In this document: piece by piece, positions 57,882 to 64,000 of the stretch
How the letters are laid out: the number at the start of each line of letters is the position of its first letter
How positions within the stretch are numbered: the stretch's first letter is position 1
NCBI RefSeq assembly: GCF_002207865.1
Contig: NZ_BDQM01000001.1
Location: 248,001 to 312,000 of the forward strand
Length of the DNA: 64,000 bases
Direction of reading: 5' to 3'
DNA from: Colwellia marinimaniae
GTDB taxonomy: Bacteria; Pseudomonadota; Gammaproteobacteria; Enterobacterales; Alteromonadaceae
Program-made: the position numbers and the translations under genes
The notes under the pieces: generated by a model
Database searches by the model: none
What the model was told of the DNA's origin: nothing
What the model saw: the letters and a program-made list of their open reading frames with translations, nothing else

Positions 57882-57987
57882 GGGCCTTTAAGACAGACAT
57901 AAAATAGTGGCGCAATGATATAACAGTGCAGGGCAAAAGAGAATAACAGAGAGAGTAAATAGCATGAAAAAGCAGCGAAAAAGTGGC

Positions 57988-58029
57988 AGAGAAGGAAAGG
58001 CGACAATGACTGCACGTTTTTCCTTCTCT
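57988..58029 (-). terminator. Possible terminator of the SDR gene
   Basis: AGAGAAGGAAA and TTTCCTTCTCT are complementary 11-base arms separated by 20 bases, downstream of the leftward SDR gene, followed on that strand by TTTTTCGCTGCTTTTTC. Confidence 0.4.
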
Positions 58030-58038
58030 AAACGAAGC

Positions 58039-58731
58039 CTACCAGGGTAATGTTTCACCATTAGAGTGCTTAAATACCCCAGAATCTTTCATGGTTAAGT
58101 TATCCATTAAGGCGATTAAGCGTTGTGCTGCGACATCAGCGCTGATGTCGCCATTGTTTAATATACCATCGCTATTGACCATCTCAGTTTGCACATAACC
58201 TGGGTGATAGATGCCAACCGCGATATTTTCTTCACTAAGGTCTCTTGCTAATGATACGGCGGCAATATTGAGTGCCGCTTTTGACATGCGATAACCATAT
58301 CGGCCACCGGAAGTATTATCAGCGATGGAGCCCATTCTAGAGGTGATTAAAGCAATTTTGCTGCCTGAAGATAAGTTGCCCAGTAACGCGTGGCTCAAGC
58401 ATAGTGGTGCTAGAGCGTTGACCTTAAATTGCTCTATAATGGTCTGTTGATTTAACTCGCTCAGTTGTTCGTTACGCAAGATACCGGCGTTGTTAATCAA
58501 TAAATCGATAGTAATACCGCTAAGTGCTGACACGGCTTTATCGATGCCAGCTTGTGTGGCAATATCAACTTGCTCTACCACATTAACGCCAAGCGCATCT
58601 AATTGCGCTGAGCTTTGTCGGCACAGTGCATAAACGTTATCGCCACGCTGTTGGCAAATTTTAGCCATGGCATATCCGATACCGCGATTAGCGCCGGTAA
58701 TGACAATAGTCTTTGCTGTCTTGTTCGACAT
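58039..58731 (-). CDS. Short-chain dehydrogenase/reductase
   Basis: The 230-residue oxidoreductase has the NAD(P)-binding VITGANRGIGYAMAK (about 10-24), the NNAG motif in LLINNAGILRNE, and the catalytic SRMGSI...YGYRMSK (Ser about 131, Tyr and Lys about 147-151), followed by HPGYVQTEM. Substrate is unknown; the C-factor-like shape (short, no extension) resembles small single-domain SDRs. It lies downstream of gluQ on the minus strand, 61 bases apart. Confidence 0.85.
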   Translation of the reverse strand: MSNKTAKTIVITGANRGIGYAMAKICQQRGDNVYALCRQSSAQLDALGVNVVEQVDIATQAGIDKAVSALSGITIDLLINNAGILRNEQLSELNQQTIIEQFKVNALAPLCLSHALLGNLSSGSKIALITSRMGSIADNTSGGRYGYRMSKAALNIAAVSLARDLSEENIAVGIYHPGYVQTEMVNSDGILNNGDISADVAAQRLIALMDNLTMKDSGVFKHSNGETLPW

Positions 58732-58792
58732 AATATTTCCTTATTACTTTATGTTTAGAATTAATGTAGGGGTAAAATTCTCTGCGTTCAGG

Positions 58793-59740
58793 CTACTCAA
58801 TGTTTATCTCAATTTTATTGGGTACACGGCTTCGTTGCCAGTTGATAATGGCCCATTTAATTATTTCTTCAACACTAGCACCAGTCAAGCCAAGTTCAGG
58901 TGCTTGTCCTAAAAATGCTAGTGCGGCAATAAGTGCAGGTTGTGGCTTGGCATTCTCAATTGCCGTTGCTTTATTTTGCTTGCTCAGCTTAAAACCCTCA
59001 CGGGTTATTGCTAAAGGGATATGGCCGTATTGTGGCGTGGTGCAGGGCAAAAAACTATCGTTTAAGGTTTTATAAAGCGTTAGTTGCCTGGCCGTGGGTT
59101 CGAGTAAATCGCAGCCTCTGACCACATGAGTGATTTTTTGGGCGATATCATCGGCGACCACAGCAAGCTGATAGGCAAATAAACCGTCTTTACGGTGAAT
59201 AATAAAATCTTCACCGGCTAGGGCGTTATCACCAACAACATTACCTTGAAATATATCATTAAACCGATGCAAACCGTGTTGGTTAACAAGTCTTAAAGCG
59301 CTGCCTAGAGCTTGATGATTGGCGGTACGGCAATGTCTTTGGTATATACCACCAATGGCCTTGATTTGCGCCCGAGTACATTGACAATAATAGCTTAATT
59401 GTTGTTGTGCTAGGTTAGATAATATCTCACGATAATATTGACTCTGTGTGCTCTGGTAAAGCTCAGTTTCATCCCAATGCAGGCCAAAAGCCTCAAGAGT
59501 TGTTAATATTGCTGAGCTGGCACCTTGTTGTTCACGAGGAGGATCAATATCTTCAATGCGTATTAGCCATTTACCTTGCTCGCCACGATCATTAATAGTT
59601 GACTTTGCATCAAGAAAACTCGCTAGAGCAGCGATAAGGGAACCAAAATGAAGTAAACCAGAAGGGGATGGAGCAAAGCGACCACGGTATTGATGAGCTT
59701 TATTCGGCTCATGTGGTCGCTTATTATGCAAGTTAAGCAA
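58793..59740 (-). CDS. gluQ: Glutamyl-Q tRNA(Asp) synthetase GluQ
   Basis: The 315-residue enzyme lacks the anticodon-binding half of GluRS and attaches glutamate to queuosine of tRNA-Asp. It has GRFAPSPSGLLHFGSLIAA (HIGH-like), the four-Cys/His cluster around YCQCTRAQ...YQRHCR, and the KMSKS-like KLSKQNKA. Start appears to be TTG at 59740, since no ATG precedes the conserved region. It follows dksA by 31 bases, the usual dksA-gluQ pair. Confidence 0.92.
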   Translation of the reverse strand: MLNLHNKRPHEPNKAHQYRGRFAPSPSGLLHFGSLIAALASFLDAKSTINDRGEQGKWLIRIEDIDPPREQQGASSAILTTLEAFGLHWDETELYQSTQSQYYREILSNLAQQQLSYYCQCTRAQIKAIGGIYQRHCRTANHQALGSALRLVNQHGLHRFNDIFQGNVVGDNALAGEDFIIHRKDGLFAYQLAVVADDIAQKITHVVRGCDLLEPTARQLTLYKTLNDSFLPCTTPQYGHIPLAITREGFKLSKQNKATAIENAKPQPALIAALAFLGQAPELGLTGASVEEIIKWAIINWQRSRVPNKIEINIE

Positions 59741-59771
59741 GTTTTGCCTATGAACGAATGTTAACTAAAAA

Positions 59772-60218
59772 TTAGCCAGCCATTTGGCGTTCTTTAATTT
59801 CAGCTAATGTTTTACATTCAATACAAAGATCGGCAGTAGGACGGGCTTCTAAACGACGAATGCCAATCTCAATACCACAAGAATCACAAAAACCAAAATC
59901 ATTATCTTCAATGAACTGTAAAGTTTTCTCAATTTTCTTGATAAGTTTACGCTTACGGTCTCGTGTACGTAATTCAAGACTGAACTCTTCTTCTTGCGCC
60001 GCTCTATCCACAGGATCTGGGAAGTTTGCTGCTTCGTCTTGCATATGCGTTAAGGTACGATCAACTTCTTCACGTAATTGTACGCGCCAAGCATCTAAAA
60101 TTTTCTTAAAATGCTTTTGTTGAGACTTATCCATATACTCTTCGCCAGATTTTTCTTGATATGGAGCAACGCCCGCTAATGCAAGAATACCTAATGGCTT
60201 GTGTTTGTTTGTTGGCAT
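59772..60218 (-). CDS. dksA: RNA polymerase-binding regulator DksA
   Basis: From ATG 60218 (behind GGGAGAA) the product is 148 residues, the usual length. The coiled coil tip carries [12 protein letters not shown] (acidic tip residues of DPxDRA), and the C4 zinc finger is [17 protein letters not shown]...CIECK. DksA works with ppGpp to control stable RNA and amino-acid promoters. The frame extends to 60305 without homology. Confidence 0.96.
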   Translation of the reverse strand: MPTNKHKPLGILALAGVAPYQEKSGEEYMDKSQQKHFKKILDAWRVQLREEVDRTLTHMQDEAANFPDPVDRAAQEEEFSLELRTRDRKRKLIKKIEKTLQFIEDNDFGFCDSCGIEIGIRRLEARPTADLCIECKTLAEIKERQMAG

Positions 60219-60492
60219 GCTTATTCTCCCAATGCTACATAGACCAAGGCGATTTATTAATATACCACGTTTTATATGGTAGAACGCCTTTGTTGTAAGT
60301 GCCAATATGTTATATATGACCCGATGAATCAGGACTATATTGTGTCGCTTATGATAAAAATCAACAAATTAGCTAAAATAAATTTATTTATCTAGTTTTA
60401 TCAACTAGTTAATGGCAATGATAATTATTATTCTGTTGTTTAAATATTTTGAGCAAGCTTTTTTAGCAAGTTTTACTAGCATGAGTCAATCA

Positions 60493-61206
60493 TTATCGTG
60501 TAATAAAAGGAACTTTGTCATCTAAACTAATATTTAGCTCTCCTTTTTTGAGGGAAAACTCTGCTTTATAGGCTATTATTTCAACACCAGCTTGCTGGGC
60601 TTCTTTGAGTAATTTCGCATAAATGGGGTCAACATGATCGGCCGCAGCAATGTCATTGATGCCAGTATGTAAAACAGCAAATAATAAAACAGCCCTATGC
60701 CCCTGCGCCACCATATCCATTAATTCACGTAAGTGTTTTTGACCACGGGTGGTAACTGCATCGGGAAAGTAGCCATGGCCACTTTCTAATAAGGTGACTG
60801 ATTTCACTTCAATGTAGGTATCTGGGGCATCATTATAGCGGGCTAAGAAATCTATACGACTGTTTTCATTACCATATTTCACTTCTCGCTGTAATAAATT
60901 AAAGCCGCTTAGCTCAGTAATCAAGTCTTTGTGCAGAGCCTCCTCTACCAACTGATTGGCGCGTAAGGTGTTTACACAAATAAAATGCTCATCTTTGCTT
61001 ACCGTAATCTCCCAGCTAAAAGGATATTTACGTTTAGCGTTGGCTGACGTGCTATACCAGACGGTATCACCAGGCTCAGCACAACCTTTCATCGCACCGG
61101 TATTGGCACAATGTATAGTTGTTTGTTCACCATTGGTAAATTCAATATCGGCTAAAAATCGTTTATAACGCTTAATTAATTTGGCTGGTTGTAATTGAAG
61201 TAACAT
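60493..61206 (-). CDS. sfsA: SfsA family DNA/RNA nuclease-like protein (sugar fermentation stimulation)
   Basis: The 237-residue product matches Sfs[59 protein letters not shown] and [19 protein letters not shown]. The conserved D...E.K pattern suggests a restriction-endonuclease-like fold. The original phenotype is stimulation of maltose fermentation genes; the biochemical role is uncertain. It is separated from dksA by about 275 AT-rich bases. Confidence 0.92.
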   Translation of the reverse strand: MLLQLQPAKLIKRYKRFLADIEFTNGEQTTIHCANTGAMKGCAEPGDTVWYSTSANAKRKYPFSWEITVSKDEHFICVNTLRANQLVEEALHKDLITELSGFNLLQREVKYGNENSRIDFLARYNDAPDTYIEVKSVTLLESGHGYFPDAVTTRGQKHLRELMDMVAQGHRAVLLFAVLHTGINDIAAADHVDPIYAKLLKEAQQAGVEIIAYKAEFSLKKGELNISLDDKVPFITR

Positions 61207-61269
61207 ATTAAAATGAGCTAACTGGTTGTTTCGCTCATCATAACGTAGTTTATTGTTGGCAGAGTATTT

Positions 61270-61713
61270 TTAATTCACTCGCGTTCTTTTTTGTTGTTGG
61301 TTTTTTAATACCTTAGCTTGTTCAATAAAATCATTAAGCCAAGTTGCGGCACTTTCGCTCTCGCTAAAGACATGAAACTCTATTTGGCAGTCGTGGTAGA
61401 TACGTTGTAATTGCATTTGTTGCATATCGGCATAGGTGCTATTTAATATGACGACCGCAATAGCAATCATGCCTTTTTTTTGTCGATATTGTGTGGTTTC
61501 CCATAATTGCTGCTCAGCCTCAGGAGTAAAAATACTGTTACCACGAAAAGTTATTAATGAACCCCAGGGCTCACCAGTCATTTTTTCGGTGAGCAGTTTT
61601 ATATCTTGGTGATATTGTGCCGCGGTCACTTCATTAAAGGGACCTTGTGCATCTACCAACATAATATTATCTTGCTGTTCAATAACATAACGTCCATGTG
61701 CTGAATATTCCAT
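61270..61713 (-). CDS. STAS/SpoIIAA-like small protein of unknown function
   Basis: The 147-residue product has alternating short strands and helices (MLVDAQGPFNEVTAAQYHQD, MIAIAVVILNSTYADM, IEFHVFSESESAATWLND) reminiscent of SpoIIAA/STAS-like domains, with a short basic tail (KNQQQKRTRVN). I do not assign a pathway. It lies upstream of sfsA and shares its direction, 63 bases apart. Confidence 0.55.
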   Translation of the reverse strand: MEYSAHGRYVIEQQDNIMLVDAQGPFNEVTAAQYHQDIKLLTEKMTGEPWGSLITFRGNSIFTPEAEQQLWETTQYRQKKGMIAIAVVILNSTYADMQQMQLQRIYHDCQIEFHVFSESESAATWLNDFIEQAKVLKNQQQKRTRVN

Positions 61714-61973
61714 GGTATTCCTCTCTGATGATCTCTAATTAATTAAAGGCGGACGTTTAGTAATAACAGCCTTTAAATACCTTGCCAAGTAAGCATATAT
61801 AATTTATTTTGCAAGTTTTAATGAAAAATTATTGAGGTTTTTTGACCTTGTTTTATTTGAGATAAAAGCATGTAAATTACAGTAAGGGGCGGTTAGCTAA
61901 GAAAACGACTCAATTAAGAGTAAAGCTTGTTAGCAGAACCCTTTGGCCGGTATTGCTTACTCATTTAAAAAAC

Positions 61974-62132
61974 TTAAATAAAGTCGGCAGATAAAGGCTC
62001 TGTGTTCAGTTGAGGTGATTTTTTATTTCCAGCCAAGGTGTTGCTCAAAATATTACTCTCATTTAAGGGCAATTGTTTTGCGGGGATTGCCACTTGTGCT
62101 AAATTTTTTTCTTCCTCACTTTGGGGGCACAA
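61974..62132 (-). CDS. Possible 52-residue ORF with TTG start
   Basis: A minus-strand frame from TTG 62132 to TAA 61976-61974 reads CPQSEEEKNLAQVAIPAKQL, then NESNILSNTLAGNKK. Composition looks protein-like, but there is no good ribosome site and no recognised family. It may be a small gene or a remnant. The rest of the 529-base gap (61714-62242) shows no gene; the hrpB promoter should lie in its right part. Confidence 0.25.
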   Translation of the reverse strand: MCPQSEEEKNLAQVAIPAKQLPLNESNILSNTLAGNKKSPQLNTEPLSADFI

Positions 62133-62242
62133 GCTCTAACCAGCACATAAATGTGCTTATTGACTTAGTTCGATTGGGATTATGCCCAGCAAGTAATAAT
62201 TGCTATGATGATGACCATTTTCTTAATCATTTTATTTTACCG

Positions 62243-64000
62243 ATGGCCGTATCTACTGCTTTACCCATAGAAGAAATTAAACAACAATTTTGCCAAACTC
62301 TTGAGCAGCAAAATACGCTTATATTATCGGCGCCACCAGGAGCCGGTAAGTCAACGTGTTTACCTTTATGGTTATTAACTTTGCCAAGCTTGGCCAATAA
62401 AAAAATTTATTTACTGCAACCCAGACGTTTAGCCGTTAAAAATATAGCCATTTTTTTAGCAAAGCAATTAGATGAAAAAGTAGGTGAAACCGTTGGTTAT
62501 CGATTACGCAATGATAGTAAAACATCTAAAAATACTCGCCTTGAAGTGATCACTGAAGGAATATTAACCCAAATCATTCAAAATGATGCTGAGCTGTCAG
62601 GAACAGCATTAGTCATTTTTGATGAATTTCATGAGCGAAGTTTGCAAGGAGATTTAGCTTTTGCCCTCACCCGTGAAGTACAAACAGAGTTACGAGAGGA
62701 TTTAAAAATACTGCTTATGTCGGCGACGCTAGACATTGAGTATTTAAGTAAAGCGTTACCTGATGCACACCTACTTAGCAGCGAAGGGCGAAGCTTTCCT
62801 GTTGAAGTAAGTTATCAAGCACCTAAGAGTCATTTGCGCTGGCGTGAGCATGCCTTGGCGGTTATTAAAGATAAAATGTTCAACCATGTTGGTTCAATAT
62901 TGGTTTTTTTACCTGGCATCGCCGATATTCGTTTTTTAGTTGAGCGTTTAAGTGCTGAACAAGCCGAAGGGGTAAAGGTTTGTCCTTTATTTGGTGAGCA
63001 GAGTTTAAAGGAGCAACAACAAGCCATAGCACCGTGCGAAAATGGCCAGCGGAAAATTGTTTTAGCAACCAATATCGCGGAAACGTCCCTAACTATTGAT
63101 GGCATTGATCTGGTTATTGATTGTGGCCTTGAAAAAGTCGCTATTTACGATAGTAGTAGTTTGATGAATAAGCTGATGCAAAAGCAAATAGCAAAAGCTT
63201 CAGCGGTGCAAAGAGCAGGGCGTGCCGGGCGCTTAATGCCAGGGCAGTGTATCCGCTTATATGGTAAAGATGATTTTGAGCGCAGGCCGCAACATAGTGT
63301 CAATGATATTCAACAAGCAGACCTATTACCGACGCTTATTGAAGCGGCACGTTGGGGCGTTGCTGCTTTAAAAGCATTACCCTTACTGGAGCTGCCCAGT
63401 AGCACTAAGGAGCAGCAAGCTTGGCAAGAATTACAAAGTTTAGCTATTGTCGATGGCAAAAATCTACTGACCAAACATGGCGATAAAGTATCAAAGTTAC
63501 CTTGTCATCCACGTTTTGCACACATGATATTAATGGCAAAAAATCACGGCCAGCAAGCAACACACTTAGCTTGTTTAATCGCGGCATTACTTGAAGAACG
63601 TGATGTATTAGGGCCGCAGGCGCAATACGATTGTGATTTAAGCCATCGATTGCAATTACTGATTAAAGGCGGCAGTAATAAAAATCCATTATTAACACGG
63701 ATTTTACAACAAGCCCATCGACTTGCTCAACAGGTGCAATTACGCTTTAGCATACACTCATTAGATTTAGCAAAAGCAGGTCTACTGCTTGCTTATGCTT
63801 ACCCAGAAAGAGTGGCCAAGGCTCGTGGTAACCATGGCGACTATATCTGTGTTAACGGTAAAGGGGTTTCAGTTCATGAGCAAGACGCGTTAGCAAATGA
63901 AGACTTTATTGTGATTGCTCAAGCCATGCAGCGTGATAGTCAGCTCAACGTACGTTTAGCTAGCCATATTAGCTTGGTAGAGATTACTGAGGTTTTTTCC
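62243..64000 (+). CDS. hrpB: ATP-dependent helicase HrpB, 5' part only
   Basis: The frame from ATG 62243 runs off the window end (586 codons visible of roughly 820). DEAH-family motifs are in order: Walker A LILSAPPGAGKSTCLPLW (about 27-44), QPRRLAVKNIA, the DEFH box VIFDEFHERSLQGDLAF (about 128-144), MSATL, IVLATNIAETSLTIDGI and motif VI QRAGRAGRLMPGQC. The HrpB layout is distinct from HrpA, which is much longer. Function in RNA metabolism is poorly defined. Confidence 0.93.
   Translation, partial: MAVSTALPIEEIKQQFCQTLEQQNTLILSAPPGAGKSTCLPLWLLTLPSLANKKIYLLQPRRLAVKNIAIFLAKQLDEKVGETVGYRLRNDSKTSKNTRLEVITEGILTQIIQNDAELSGTALVIFDEFHERSLQGDLAFALTREVQTELREDLKILLMSATLDIEYLSKALPDAHLLSSEGRSFPVEVSYQAPKSHLRWREHALAVIKDKMFNHVGSILVFLPGIADIRFLVERLSAEQAEGVKVCPLFGEQSLKEQQQAIAPCENGQRKIVLATNIAETSLTIDGIDLVIDCGLEKVAIYDSSSLMNKLMQKQIAKASAVQRAGRAGRLMPGQCIRLYGKDDFERRPQHSVNDIQQADLLPTLIEAARWGVAALKALPLLELPSSTKEQQAWQELQSLAIVDGKNLLTKHGDKVSKLPCHPRFAHMILMAKNHGQQATHLACLIAALLEERDVLGPQAQYDCDLSHRLQLLIKGGSNKNPLLTRILQQAHRLAQQVQLRFSIHSLDLAKAGLLLAYAYPERVAKARGNHGDYICVNGKGVSVHEQDALANEDFIVIAQAMQRDSQLNVRLASHISLVEITEVFS

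Overview
The window looks like chromosome from a low-GC marine gammaproteobacterium of the Alteromonadales, most like Colwellia or a close relative. This rests on recognisable gene orders (degS-degQ-zapG-zapE, rpsU-yqeY-dnaG-rpoD, dksA-gluQ-pcnB-folK-panB-panC), the AT-rich intergenic DNA and the protein families; no database was searched.

Positions 1-30,600 are mostly core genome: a metalloprotease N-terminus, an ECF sigma/putative anti-sigma/DUF4097 cluster, dnaB, yjbQ, the scar of a deleted metR-metE locus, a VOC protein, purU, a Prx5-Grx hybrid, hutG-hutF, ccoG-srkA-dsbA, degS-degQ-zapG-zapE, a CnoX-like protein, uppP, folK-folB/plsY, tsaD, and the rpsU-yqeY-dnaG-rpoD macromolecular synthesis cluster. 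Two genes here, dnaB and tsaD, carry tandem copies of their own 3' ends just downstream, with repeat periods of about 139 bp (dnaB) and 138/114 bp (tsaD).

Positions 30,769-47,900 are accessory. A CAT-anticodon tRNA (probably tRNA-Ile2) is followed by a possible integrase remnant and a 146-bp MITE-like element. Next comes a complete minimal type I-F2 (I-Fv) CRISPR-Cas system: a WYL regulator, cas1, cas2-3, cas7fv, cas5fv and cas6f, then a leader and an array of 55 repeats and 54 spacers running to 42,516. Cas1 and Cas2-3 acquire spacers; Cas6f cuts pre-crRNA; Cas5fv and Cas7fv form a large-subunit-less Cascade that recruits Cas2-3. Downstream lies a patchwork of a transposase-like fragment, a receiver-like small protein, two unrecognised proteins, a degenerate FtsZ/tubulin-like protein, a second WYL regulator, a GIY-YIG pseudogene and a 5'-truncated Sir2 pseudogene.

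Positions 47,900-64,000 return to chromosomal genes: a soluble chemoreceptor with two nearly identical PAS domains, ytoQ, a second copy of the 146-bp element next to a urea transporter, a secreted zinc metalloprotease, panC-panB-folK-pcnB, an SDR enzyme, gluQ-dksA, sfsA, a small unknown protein and the 5' part of hrpB.

The most notable items are the I-F2 system with its WYL regulator and long array, the FtsZ-like protein lacking its GTP-binding loop, the paired 3'-end tandem duplications, the metR/metE deletion scar and the MITE-like element. Protein calls come from motif recognition by eye.
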